In this document: in pieces, positions 18,209-27,247 of the stretch
How the letters are laid out: every line of letters begins with the position of its first letter
Position numbering within the stretch: the stretch's first letter is position 1
Source: Nanobdellota archaeon
Lineage (GTDB): Archaea; Nanobdellota; Nanobdellia; PEZQ01
NCBI GenBank assembly: GCA_018220985.1
Contig: JAAOXS010000016.1
Span: 1 to 32,208, forward strand
Direction of reading: 5' to 3'
Length of the DNA stretch: 32,208 nt
The notes under the pieces: model-generated
What the model was told of the DNA's origin: nothing
The model's database searches: none
Seen by the model: only the letters and a program-made list of their open reading frames with translations
Program-made: the position numbers and the translations under genes

Positions 18209-19152
18209 TTCATCATTAAGGTTATACTTGCAAGAAGTGCTTGTAATTGTATGAATTCATCACTTCCTTCTATTAGTCTGAATTCTGTTTCGCCTATTAG
18301 TTTTAATAATTCCATTTTTTTGTTTTCTTCAAGTTTAATGTCAAAAACTCGTTGTGATAATTGTTTTAGAATGTCAACTGCGGGAAGTCCTTGTTCCAGC
18401 ATTATTTTCATCAATTCGTTTCGCGCTTTTAAGAAATCCCCATCACGGCAAAGTAATAATACATTTGTTAATTGTTTTGGCTGAGCGTAATTTGCAGCTT
18501 CGTAAACAGCGTTTAAATCAACTGTTTTATCAATCGTTGATGATGTTTGCAGTAAGTTAACTGAACGCCTGCCATCTCCACCAGTTATTTCGTGTATTGC
18601 GTTAAGAGCGTCTTCGCTTATAATTATTTTTTCAGATTGGCTTATTCGTTTTAAGTCTTGTATTAGTTCTTCTTTTTCCAATGGTTTGAACCTGAATATT
18701 GCACACCTGCTTTGTATTGGGTCTAATATTTTTGACGAATAATTGCAGGATAAAATGAATCTGCAAGTTCTCGAGTATTTTTCCATTGTTCTTCTTAACG
18801 CTTGCTGCGCGTCGCGCGTTAATGAGTCTGCTTCGTCAAGCATTATGATTTTGAAATCGTGATTTCCAAGGGGTCTGGTTCTTGCAAAATCTTTTACTTT
18901 TACGCGCACAACATCTATTCCTCTTTCATCTGATGCGTTTAGTTCTAAGAAATTGTTTTTCCATTGTTTCCCGTACAGCATTTTCGCAATTATTAGTGCT
19001 GAAGTTGTTTTTCCCACGCCAGCAGGTCCTGCGAAAAGTAAGTGAGGCATTGCTTTGCTTTGCGTTAATCCTTTCAGTCTTGGAAGTATGTGTTTCTGAC
19101 CTGCCATTTCATCAAAAGTTTGCGGTCTGTATTTTTCAGCCCAGATTAGCAT
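18205..19152 (-). CDS. rfcS: Replication factor C small subunit
   Basis: MLIWAEKYRPQTFDEMAGQKHILPRLKG, FAGPAGVGKTTSAL, LELNASDERGIDVVR, MLDEADSLTRDAQQALRRTMEKYS, SCNYSSKILDPIQSRC. Start moved from 19188 to the conserved MLIWAEKYRP. Confidence 0.97.
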   Translation of the reverse strand: MLIWAEKYRPQTFDEMAGQKHILPRLKGLTQSKAMPHLLFAGPAGVGKTTSALIIAKMLYGKQWKNNFLELNASDERGIDVVRVKVKDFARTRPLGNHDFKIIMLDEADSLTRDAQQALRRTMEKYSRTCRFILSCNYSSKILDPIQSRCAIFRFKPLEKEELIQDLKRISQSEKIIISEDALNAIHEITGGDGRRSVNLLQTSSTIDKTVDLNAVYEAANYAQPKQLTNVLLLCRDGDFLKARNELMKIMLEQGLPAVDILKQLSQRVFDIKLEENKKMELLKLIGETEFRLIEGSDEFIQLQALLASITLMMK

Positions 19153-19246
19153 AGTGTTTTTTTCAAAGAAAGTTTTGTTATTAAACATTATTGTAAACAG
19201 TCCAATAACAAAATCATTATATACTTCTCAAGCTTGTTTTTTGTTT

Positions 19247-19735
19247 ATGATATCTAATGTTATTGATTTAACACTGGCGCTTAGTAAGGCTGGTGATAAA
19301 GCAGTTTTAGTAACTAATAATGAAAGTGTTATTGAGTCTTTGAAAGAGCATGGTTCAGAAATTGCTAAAAAAACTGGTGTTAAACATTTGATTGTTCAAA
19401 AACAGGATCCTGAAGGTGTTAAAAAAAATTTTAGTGTGAATTATGAGAGTGTTGAAGAAAAATATGGTGATAAAACCGTTATGATTATTGGAAAAATAAC
19501 TACTCTAAGTTTTGAAAGCATAAAGAACAACATTAAAGATGGAGTGTTCAAAATAGAGGTTAGTGGTGAAGAATACGAAATTGATAATTCTTTTCTAATT
19601 GAGGAAATTAAAAAACCGGAAGGTTCTGAAATAATTGATTTTGGAAAAGGGTATGTTTACGTTGAACCTGAGATGGATATAACACTTGAAGATGATGAGA
19701 ATTCAACAAAAACAGAAGATGATGTGTTAGAATAA
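19247..19735 (+). CDS. Free-standing protein resembling the C-terminal domain of isoleucyl-tRNA synthetase (DUF5915-like)
   Basis: LSKAGDKAVLVTNNESVIESLKEHGSEIAKKTGVKHLIVQ...KNFSVNYESVEEKYGDKT...GVFKIEVSGEEYEIDNSFLIEEIKKPEGSEIIDFGKGYVYVEPEMD follows the remembered order of motifs in IleRS C-terminal regions. ATG 19247 lies 27 nt after TATA-like attatata. Confidence 0.45.
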   Translation: MISNVIDLTLALSKAGDKAVLVTNNESVIESLKEHGSEIAKKTGVKHLIVQKQDPEGVKKNFSVNYESVEEKYGDKTVMIIGKITTLSFESIKNNIKDGVFKIEVSGEEYEIDNSFLIEEIKKPEGSEIIDFGKGYVYVEPEMDITLEDDENSTKTEDDVLE

Positions 19736-19755
19736 CACGACATTTAGCGTATCTC

Positions 19756-19805
19756 TTTATATATTTTTCTTTCCTTATTATTTTTAATTTTTAAAGGTGG
19801 TGGTA
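19756..19805 (+). promoter_or_regulatory. TBP gene promoter and Shine-Dalgarno
   Basis: tttatatatt at 19756 and aaaggtggtgg just upstream of ATG 19811. Confidence 0.5.
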
Positions 19806-19810
19806 TTTAA

Positions 19811-20392
19811 ATGGAAGATGAAAAAATAATTCATGACGTTACAGTTCAGAACATTGTCGCTTCTGTAAACTTATTTGTTGCAATACCTCTTGAGAAGGTT
19901 AGCGCTAAAATAAAAAATACTGAATATGATCCTGAGCAATTCCCAGGACTCGTGTTTAGGATTAGAGATCCTAAGGTTACAGCTTTGCTTTTCAGTTCAG
20001 GTAAAGTTGTTTGCACAGGTGCTAAACTACGTGGAGATATTGATATTGCTATTCAAAGAATCACTGAAGAATTAAAAATTGTTGATGTTCATGTTACTAA
20101 AAAACCTGAAATAACTGTTCAGAACATTGTCGCTTCTGGAGATATTCATATGCGTTTGAATTTAAACCAGTTAGTTTTTGATTTGAAATACTCTGAGTAC
20201 GAGCCAGAACAGTTCCCAGGACTTGTTTACAAGTTACCTCATAGCCATATTACTTTTCTTTTATTTGGGACTGGAAAAATAGTGTGCACAGGCGCAGTAA
20301 CTATTAAAGAAATAAATGAAGCGGTTACATCATTAATTAAGAATTTAAACGAAATCAAAAATGACCCAAATAAAGAGGGTGAAATTAAATGA
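19811..20392 (+). CDS. tbp: TATA-box-binding protein (two TBP repeats)
   Basis: VTVQNIVASVNL...EYDPEQFPGLVFRI...ALLFSSGKVVCTGAK repeated as ITVQNIVASGDI...EYEPEQFPGLVYKL...FLLFGTGKIVCTGAV. Confidence 0.98.
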   Translation: MEDEKIIHDVTVQNIVASVNLFVAIPLEKVSAKIKNTEYDPEQFPGLVFRIRDPKVTALLFSSGKVVCTGAKLRGDIDIAIQRITEELKIVDVHVTKKPEITVQNIVASGDIHMRLNLNQLVFDLKYSEYEPEQFPGLVYKLPHSHITFLLFGTGKIVCTGAVTIKEINEAVTSLIKNLNEIKNDPNKEGEIK

Positions 20393-22403
20393 GTACGCTA
20401 ATTTAATAGAGGAATTTCTCCGCAAGTCTTATGTTAAGAAAGACGTTTTAAGAGTTACGAGTGAAGGTAAGCAAAGTATTATTATTGATTTTTTTGTTCT
20501 CGACAAGTTCTCCCCTGAATTGGCTGATTTTGTTTTATCCCAACCTAAGCAGGCTTTGAAAAGTTTTAAAAATGGGATTTCCAGTGTTGATTTGACGGAC
20601 AGTAAATTGAACGTTAGGTTTACAAATATTCCTCACAGTTCTTTTATTAAAATTCGTGATATTCGTAGTGAGCACTTAGGCAGTTTAATCGCTATTGAAG
20701 GTCAAATAAGGACTTGTAGTGATATTCGTCCTGTTGCTAAGGAAATTGTTTATTCTTGTTCTGCTTGCGCTAATGAAATTCGCGTTAAGCAAGATCAAAT
20801 GAAGCAAGAGAAGCCTGAGCAGTGTCCTGGTTGCGCGCGTAAAACGAGTTTTAAAATTCTGCGCCAAGTGTTAATTGATACTGCTCACATAACTATTGAA
20901 GAATCTCCCGAAACTTTAGAGGGTGGTGATCAACCTAAGCGTTTGAAATCTTTTATTGAGGATGATTTGGTTTCCCCTAAACGTGAGAGGGATTTTATTC
21001 CTGGTAATAAAGCTCGTTTAATTGGCATTCTTAAAGAGTTTCCTGTTATCCTTCGCATGGGCGGGCAGAGTACGCGTTATGATTTAATTCTTGAAGTTAA
21101 TAACGTTGAACCTATTGAAAGAGAGTTTGAAGCATTGGATATTAGTGATGAAGATGAAGTTAAGATTTTGGAGTTAGCTAAGGATAAAAAAATTTATGAT
21201 AGGATTTTCAGTTCTATTGCCCCAACAGTTCTTGGTTATGATGAGATTAAGCAGTCTATTGCTTTGCAAATTTTTGGAGGCGTTCGTAAAGTTAAATCTG
21301 ATGAAACAGCTGTTCGTGGGGATGTTCATATTTTATTAATTGGCGACCCTGGTGTTGGTAAGTCTATGATGTTAACGTATGTTAATAAGCTCGCCCCGAA
21401 ATCCGTTTACGTTACTGGTAAAGGTACAAGTGCTGCTGGTCTTACTGCAACAGTTACTCGTGATGAGATTACGAAAGATTGGATTCTTGAAGCTGGAGCT
21501 TTAGTTCTTGCCAACAAAGGTATTGCAATTATTGATGAGTTAGATAAAATGGGTCATGAGGATAGGGTTTCAATGCATGAAGCAATGGCTCAGCAAACAG
21601 TGACTATTAATAAAGCGAATATTCACGCAACTCTTAATGCGCGTGCTGGCGTGCTGGCAGCTGCTAATCCTAAACTAGGTAGGTTTGATCCTTACAACGT
21701 TATTCATGAGCAAATCAATTTACCTCCTACTTTGATTAATCGTTTTGATTTAATTTTTCCTATTAGGGATATTCCTGATGTTAAGAAAGATGAAATGATT
21801 GCGCGTCACATTTTGGAAACGCATACTTCTCCGCAAGCGCAACTGGATGTTATTGATAAAAAATTATTAAGAAAGTATATTGCGTACGCTAAACAAAATG
21901 CTAATCCGCAACTTACGAGCGCTGCGAATAATGAGATTATGAAGTTTTACGTTAAGTTACGTAATAAGAAAAGTTTAGAGCCTGAAAAGTTGCGTCCCAT
22001 CCCAATTTCCGCACGTCAGCTTGAATCCCTTATCAGGTTAGCTGAAGCTTCTGCGCGTATTCGTTTAAGTAATAAAGTTACTAAGAATGATGCGTTGCGC
22101 GCTATTGAGTTGTTGCGTTTTAGTATGAGCCAAGTAGGTATGGATCCTGAGACTGGAGAGTTTGACATTGATAGGTTGATTACGGGTATTTCTTCCACTC
22201 AAAGGAATAAGTTAATTACTATGCAGAACATTTTGAAGCAGTTGGAGGAAGAAATTGGTGAGAATATTCCTGTTGATTCAATTATTCAAGCAGCTCAATC
22301 TCAAGGTATTGATGAAGCGAAAGCTAATGAATTGTTAAGTAAGATGGCTCGTGAGGGTGATGTTTATTCTCCTCGTCATGGCGTGGTTAAACGTATGAAG
22401 TAG
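20361..22403 (+). CDS. mcm: Replicative DNA helicase MCM
   Basis: Zinc finger CSAC...CPGC, Walker A LLIGDPGVGKSMML, KGTSAAGLTATVTRDE, AIIDELDKMGHEDR, INRFDLIFPIRD arginine finger. True start may be GTG 20379 rather than ATG 20361. Confidence 0.97.
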   Translation: MTQIKRVKLNEYANLIEEFLRKSYVKKDVLRVTSEGKQSIIIDFFVLDKFSPELADFVLSQPKQALKSFKNGISSVDLTDSKLNVRFTNIPHSSFIKIRDIRSEHLGSLIAIEGQIRTCSDIRPVAKEIVYSCSACANEIRVKQDQMKQEKPEQCPGCARKTSFKILRQVLIDTAHITIEESPETLEGGDQPKRLKSFIEDDLVSPKRERDFIPGNKARLIGILKEFPVILRMGGQSTRYDLILEVNNVEPIEREFEALDISDEDEVKILELAKDKKIYDRIFSSIAPTVLGYDEIKQSIALQIFGGVRKVKSDETAVRGDVHILLIGDPGVGKSMMLTYVNKLAPKSVYVTGKGTSAAGLTATVTRDEITKDWILEAGALVLANKGIAIIDELDKMGHEDRVSMHEAMAQQTVTINKANIHATLNARAGVLAAANPKLGRFDPYNVIHEQINLPPTLINRFDLIFPIRDIPDVKKDEMIARHILETHTSPQAQLDVIDKKLLRKYIAYAKQNANPQLTSAANNEIMKFYVKLRNKKSLEPEKLRPIPISARQLESLIRLAEASARIRLSNKVTKNDALRAIELLRFSMSQVGMDPETGEFDIDRLITGISSTQRNKLITMQNILKQLEEEIGENIPVDSIIQAAQSQGIDEAKANELLSKMAREGDVYSPRHGVVKRMK

Positions 22404-22446
22404 TTTACCAATTAAATTAAATACTTCTTTTATTTTGTTTTTTGTT

Positions 22447-23034
22447 ATGGCTGATGATGATAAGTACATTGCTAAAAAATACTGGTTGAAAGATTTGAAG
22501 AGTAGTGTTTGGAAAGGTGAGTGTTTGGAAGTTGGGGGAGATTTAGTTTTTCGTGTTAATGTTGTTGCAAGTGTTGTTCAAAAGTTTATCAGCGAGGACG
22601 GTCAGTACGTTTTCGTAGTTTTAGATGATGGTAGTGAAACTATTCGTAGTAAAGCATGGCGTCGTGATGTTCATAAGTTCCGTGATGTTGAAATTGGTGA
22701 TATCATTAATATTTTTGGCGGTTTGCAAGAGTATCAGGGTGAAGTGTATTTATCACCTATCATTGTTCGTAAGGTTGATGGTAATTGGGAATTGTTAAGA
22801 GTTCTTGAATTAAGTGATGGTAATCTTGTTAAAAAAGAAGTAGTTGAGCAAAAGAAGGTTGTTGACGTGAAAGTTTTAATTAAAAAATTGGACACTGGTA
22901 AAGGCGCTGGTTTTGATGAGTTATTAAAAGTTAGCGGGCTTTCAAATGCTGAGTTAGTTAGTCAAGTTAGGGTTTTAATGAGTGATGGTGAAGTTTACGA
23001 GCCTGAACCAAAGCGTTTAAAAGTTCTTGAATGA
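22447..23034 (+). CDS. RPA-like OB-fold single-stranded DNA-binding protein with C-terminal winged-helix-like tail
   Basis: VVASVVQKFISEDGQYVFVVLDDGSETIRSKAWRRDVHKFRDVEIGDIINIFGGLQEYQGEVYLSPIIVRKV (OB fold) and C-terminal FDELLKVSGLSNAELVSQVRVLMSDGEVYEPEPKRLKVL. Confidence 0.75.
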   Translation: MADDDKYIAKKYWLKDLKSSVWKGECLEVGGDLVFRVNVVASVVQKFISEDGQYVFVVLDDGSETIRSKAWRRDVHKFRDVEIGDIINIFGGLQEYQGEVYLSPIIVRKVDGNWELLRVLELSDGNLVKKEVVEQKKVVDVKVLIKKLDTGKGAGFDELLKVSGLSNAELVSQVRVLMSDGEVYEPEPKRLKVLE

Positions 23035-23045
23035 AATAATTTTTC

Positions 23046-23642
23046 ATGCAAGTTATGTTTGTAACAAGTAATGTCAGCAAGTTTGCTTTAGCTAAGCGTG
23101 TGTTGGAAAAAAATGGGATTGGCTTGTTGCAAACAGAATTAGATATTCGTGAGATTCAAAGTGATGATATTGAAGAAATCGCTGTTGATAAAGCGAAAAA
23201 AGCTTTTGCAATTTTAAAGAAACCATTGATTGTTGATGATAGTTGTTTTGTTTTAAAAAAGTTCAATACTTTTCCAGGCGCGTTTTCAAAGTACGTTTTG
23301 AAAAGTATTGGTTTAAGTGGTATTATGAAATTAGTTGATGATGATAGGCATTGCGCTTTTAACAGCATTCTTGTTTACATTGATGATAAGTGTGTTAGAA
23401 TTTTTAAGTTGGAAGATCCTGGAACTGTTTCTTTCAAAATTTCTGATGTTAATCTGCCTGAAGCGTGGAGTGATTTGTGGAAAATTTTTATTCCTGAAGG
23501 TTATAACAATACTGTTAGTGATATGAATGATGTTGAAAGGAATAGTTATTATTCTTCTTTTCAGGAAGTAACGCATTATCAAAAGTTTGCGGATTGGTTT
23601 AATTCATTTTCTTTTTCTGTAAATCCAAATTCCGAAAAGTAA
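23046..23642 (+). CDS. Non-canonical purine NTP pyrophosphatase (RdgB/HAM1/ITPase family)
   Basis: MFVTSNVSKFALAKRVL, LDIREIQSDDIEEIAVDKAKKAF, PLIVDDSCFVLKKFNTFPGAFSKYVLKSIG. Confidence 0.88.
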   Translation: MQVMFVTSNVSKFALAKRVLEKNGIGLLQTELDIREIQSDDIEEIAVDKAKKAFAILKKPLIVDDSCFVLKKFNTFPGAFSKYVLKSIGLSGIMKLVDDDRHCAFNSILVYIDDKCVRIFKLEDPGTVSFKISDVNLPEAWSDLWKIFIPEGYNNTVSDMNDVERNSYYSSFQEVTHYQKFADWFNSFSFSVNPNSEK

Positions 23643-24095
23643 TGGTGTAATGATTAAGATTATTATTTCAGCACTTAGTTGAATTGAATTATTTATTGTT
23701 TCTTGCACAGTATTTCGAAGTAACGTGTCAGCTTCTACCATTATAAGCGCGCGTTCGGGTTGAAGTATAATTTTTTGCGTGTATTGGAAAGCTATGAACA
23801 AGTACATCATTAAAAATGCTGCTTTTATTTCAGCATCTTTCATTAGTGATTTCATAAATTTTTTCAAATCATTAACCCATTTCTTTTTATAATCTTCTCT
23901 TACAGTGCAAGTAGTAATTTTTCTTTTTCCTTTTTTCGTTTTCGTAATGTTCAATAATTCTAAGTCTTCCATTTCTGATACAAGTTTATGCGTGTATGAG
24001 TAGTAGTTTCCAGTTTTTTTCGCTATTTGACTTATGGACAAGCCAGGTTCTTCAATTAGTATTTTCGTAATTTCATCTTTCAGTTTTAAGTCCAT
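23604..24095 (-). CDS. Membrane-anchored winged-helix transcriptional regulator
   Basis: N-terminal wHTH (EEPGLSISQIAKKTGNYYSYTHKLVSEMEDLELLNITKTKKGKRKI), then two predicted TM segments (FLMMYLFIAFQY; AEIIILIITPLLFGIWIYRKRK). Confidence 0.72.
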   Translation of the reverse strand: MDLKLKDEITKILIEEPGLSISQIAKKTGNYYSYTHKLVSEMEDLELLNITKTKKGKRKITTCTVREDYKKKWVNDLKKFMKSLMKDAEIKAAFLMMYLFIAFQYTQKIILQPERALIMVEADTLLRNTVQETINNSIQLSAEIIILIITPLLFGIWIYRKRK

Positions 24096-24134
24096 GTAAA
24101 AGAATTTATTTATTTCAGTATTAAAAGTTGTGTA

Positions 24135-24181
24135 TAAACAATTATTTATGCATTGTTTAAATAGTAGTATTATATTGTTTA
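24135..24181. promoter_or_regulatory. Candidate operator: inverted repeat taaacaat(N9)attgttta plus a third half-site
   Basis: Perfect 8-bp arms 24135-24142 and 24152-24159; third copy attgttta at 24174-24181; right arm overlaps the TATA-like tttaaata (24156-24163) of the divergent gene. Confidence 0.5.
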
Positions 24182-24190
24182 ATTCTTACA

Positions 24191-25810
24191 ATGAGAAGAA
24201 TCGCTTTCGTACTATTATTCGTTTTCGTTGCGGGAATGGCAAGTGCTACTTCATCTAGTGAAGTTGAAAGTGTTGCTATTAGTCTGCCAAGTCCTGATTA
24301 TGAAAAGGATGTTCAGTGCGAGGTTAGTGAAGTTTTTATTAATTCTGTTTTGGAGCCTGTTCTTTTAGAGTTAAACTTAACAGATTACTCTTACAGTAAT
24401 ATGACTAATAAACGGTGTTATTCTTATAGTAATTCTAATAGTGTTTATTTAAATGTTGATTTGAAGCGAAGTGAAAGTGACTATAAAGTTAAGCGTTTAA
24501 GTTTTTCAGTTTACACATCTACGGATTATGATTATTCAATGCTTTTTTCTGATTTGGAGGATGAAAAATTAGGTTGGACTTTGAAGAGGAAGTTCATTGA
24601 CTTTTTTGAGAATGGAACTGATGAAGAATATTATGTTAGGATTAGCGCGGATTATGGTGGTGAAGAGTATGATTGTAATGCGTTAAAAATCTATTATGAT
24701 AATTTGATTGGTGAAAAATACTTTGAAGAAAGTAAAGGTTATTGCAGTATTGTTATTAAAACTAAAAATTCTGAAATTAATAGTTTAGTTTCTAATAATA
24801 TTAGTTGGATTAATTACTTCGCTGAAACATTAAGGTATAGTTTTGAAGGTTACTCTAATGGAGTTTTTGATTTGGATAGTTTAAGTAAGAGTCTTGGGTG
24901 CAGTTTGAACAGTAATGATTATTATTATCCTGAAGTCGAGCTTGAGTGTTATGGTATTTATAAGGATAAAACAAGGATTCATTTTTCAGCTCACACGAAT
25001 ATTGGTGTGGGTTATGCTTATGTGAATGCTTATGGTTACGAGAATGGTGATGCAATTCTTAGTGTTAATGCGTATGGAAAAAATGTTAGTGAAAGCGCTG
25101 TGTTAAGTTTTGTTAGTGAAGTTACTAGTGCGTATTTGGGTAAGCAGTATTCTTTAAGTCTTGAAAGTGATGAGCGTGAAATGTTTATCAGCGATAAAGG
25201 TGAGTTCAAGTCTTTCAGTGGTAAAGCTAAGATTTCAAGTTTTAGCGTGGACGTTTCAAGTTTGAGTTTGGAGGAATTTTCTAATAATAAGTATTATTCT
25301 AGTGAGAATGTTTCAGTGAGTGTTAGTGTACCTTACATTCAAGTGCACGTTCCGGAAGAATTGCGGGACGCTCAAGTAGTTAGTGGTGGTGAAAAAGTTT
25401 TGATGCCTTATTATTGGGGTCAGAGTTTCATAATTACTAGTGATAAAGTGTTTTCCAGCGCGAATTTGGAGGAGAATAATCCGGTTCTTGCAGAAAAGAA
25501 GATTAAAGAGTTTATTAGTTCTTACGTTAACACGGGTAGTTGGGTTTTGGACATGTCCGTGACGGGGGGTTGGTATTATCCTTATCCTCTTGGCGTGAGA
25601 GGTGGCGTGATAGAGGATACTGCTATGGTTAGCGTTTCATCTGATTTGAGCGTGGTTAAAAGTTCAAGTGAGTCTCTTGGAAGCATTTCAGCTCAAGGCG
25701 TTAGTGATTCTTTTGTTTCAGAGTTCCCTGAGTTTGAAGAATTGGATGTTAAAGAATCCTCTGTGCTTGAGTCAATATTTAATTTTGTTAAAGGTTTGTT
25801 CGGAAAATAG
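24191..25810 (+). CDS. Secreted/exported protein of unknown function
   Basis: N-terminal Sec signal peptide MRRIAFVLLFVFVAGMASA, extracellular-type body, amphipathic C-terminal ESIFNFVKGLFGK. Confidence 0.6.
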   Translation: MRRIAFVLLFVFVAGMASATSSSEVESVAISLPSPDYEKDVQCEVSEVFINSVLEPVLLELNLTDYSYSNMTNKRCYSYSNSNSVYLNVDLKRSESDYKVKRLSFSVYTSTDYDYSMLFSDLEDEKLGWTLKRKFIDFFENGTDEEYYVRISADYGGEEYDCNALKIYYDNLIGEKYFEESKGYCSIVIKTKNSEINSLVSNNISWINYFAETLRYSFEGYSNGVFDLDSLSKSLGCSLNSNDYYYPEVELECYGIYKDKTRIHFSAHTNIGVGYAYVNAYGYENGDAILSVNAYGKNVSESAVLSFVSEVTSAYLGKQYSLSLESDEREMFISDKGEFKSFSGKAKISSFSVDVSSLSLEEFSNNKYYSSENVSVSVSVPYIQVHVPEELRDAQVVSGGEKVLMPYYWGQSFIITSDKVFSSANLEENNPVLAEKKIKEFISSYVNTGSWVLDMSVTGGWYYPYPLGVRGGVIEDTAMVSVSSDLSVVKSSSESLGSISAQGVSDSFVSEFPEFEELDVKESSVLESIFNFVKGLFGK

Positions 25811-25860
25811 TTTTTGCTTTCCAGTAATTATTTTAATCATAACTTAGTAATTATGTATTG

Positions 25861-26493
25861 ATGAAAAAAATTAATTTGTTATTAATGAGTGTTATTTCAT
25901 TATCAGTTATGGTTAGCGTTCTTGTTTATCCGAACATGCCTGATTCAATGGTTTCTCATTGGAGTATTGGTGGTGTTCCTAATGGTTTCATGCCTAAGAT
26001 TGCTGGCTTGTTTTTGATGCCTGTAATTTCTGTTTTCATTACGGGTTTGTTTTTGTTAATTCCCAAGATTGATCCTAAAAAGAAGAATATCAAAAAATTT
26101 CGGAAACAGTATGATTTGTTCATTTTTATAATCATTTTTTTCATGCTTTACATTCATTTATTAGTTATTCTTTGGAATCTTGGCGCAGTTTTTAGTATTA
26201 TCCAATTTTTATCACCTGCTTTCGCAGTGTTGTTTTATTATATTGGAATCTTATTTAGTAAGGCTAAGCAGAATTGGTTTATTGGTATTCGAACGCCATG
26301 GACTTTGAGCAGTAAAAGGGTTTGGGATAAAACGCATAGAAAAGGTTCTTTTTTGTTTAAGGTTGTTGGCGTGTTAAGCATTTTTGGCGTTTTCTTTTCT
26401 GATTTCGCTCTTTTCTTTTTGTTAGTTCCTGTTTTGTTTAGTGTTGTTTTTCTTTTTATTTATTCTTATTTCGAGTTTAAACGGGTTGGGTAA
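25861..26493 (+). CDS. SdpI/DUF1648-family integral membrane protein
   Basis: VLVYPNMPDSMVSHWSIGGVPNGFMPK (DUF1648-like) and NWFIGIRTPWTLSSKRVWDKTHRKGSFLFKVVG (SdpI signature), several TM segments. Confidence 0.87.
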   Translation: MKKINLLLMSVISLSVMVSVLVYPNMPDSMVSHWSIGGVPNGFMPKIAGLFLMPVISVFITGLFLLIPKIDPKKKNIKKFRKQYDLFIFIIIFFMLYIHLLVILWNLGAVFSIIQFLSPAFAVLFYYIGILFSKAKQNWFIGIRTPWTLSSKRVWDKTHRKGSFLFKVVGVLSIFGVFFSDFALFFLLVPVLFSVVFLFIYSYFEFKRVG

Positions 26494-26527
26494 ACCTTTA
26501 AAAGAGAATGCTTATTCTTTATTGTTC

Positions 26528-26941
26528 ATGAGTGGTAAGGATTATTTAGCAATGTTGGATGATGCGCGTAAACATCTTCCTGAAAGGGTTTTTGAAAAAT
26601 CTCGTTTTGAAATTCCGCGCACGCAGAGTTTTATTGAGGGTAAGAAAACTGTTTTCACAAATTTTGGTAAAATTGCTTCTTACATATCTCGTGATGAATC
26701 GCATTTTTGCAAGTTTTTAACAAAGGAGTTGGGAACTGGTGGGGTTATGGAATCAGGTAAGCTTGTTCTTGTTGGTAAGTTTTCTAATTTTTTGTTGAAT
26801 GAGAAAGTGAATAAGTATATTAAAGCATTTGTTACTTGTAAGGAATGCGGTAAGCAGGACACTTTGTTAAGTAAAGAGGATCGTGTGTGGTTTTTGAAGT
26901 GTGAGGCTTGTGGCGCTAAGCGTCCTGTAATAAATGTTTGA
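26528..26941 (+). CDS. Translation initiation factor 2 subunit beta
   Basis: MSGKDYLAMLDDARKHLP, FEIPRTQSFIEGKKTVFTNFGKIASYISRDESHFCKFLTKELGTGG, KAFVTCKECGKQDT...LKCEACGAKRPV. ORF start 26441 rejected in favour of ATG 26528. Confidence 0.95.
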   Translation: MSGKDYLAMLDDARKHLPERVFEKSRFEIPRTQSFIEGKKTVFTNFGKIASYISRDESHFCKFLTKELGTGGVMESGKLVLVGKFSNFLLNEKVNKYIKAFVTCKECGKQDTLLSKEDRVWFLKCEACGAKRPVINV

Positions 26942-26944
26942 ATA

Positions 26945-27247
26945 ATGATTTTAAAAGTGCATGAAGTCAAGCAAGGTGGTAATACAAAGTTAGTTGTTGC
27001 TTTATGCGATGATGATTTAGTTGGGAAAATTTTAGGTGATGGTTTTTTTGTTAATCCTCGTTTTTACGGTGGTGAGAAGTATGGTGAGAAGCGCGTTTTG
27101 GAGTTGTTAAGTAGTGCGAGTGTTGTTAACGCTGTTGGTGAGGATAGTGTTAGATTATTGTTAAATCATGATTTAGTGAAAAGTGAAAATGTTGTTAGTG
27201 TGGGTGGTGTTCCTCATGCTCAAGTTTTTGTGGTAAATGTTTTATGA
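26945..27247 (+). CDS. DUF424 family protein
   Basis: KLVVALCDDDLVGKILGDGFFVNPRFYGGEKYGEKRVLELLSSASVVNAVGEDSVRLLL; position directly after aIF2-beta. Confidence 0.8.
   Translation: MILKVHEVKQGGNTKLVVALCDDDLVGKILGDGFFVNPRFYGGEKYGEKRVLELLSSASVVNAVGEDSVRLLLNHDLVKSENVVSVGGVPHAQVFVVNVL

Noticed and set aside
18882-19154. ORF 18882..19154(+) antisense to rfcS
   Set aside because: Wholly antisense to a strongly conserved gene; composition typical of a shadow frame.
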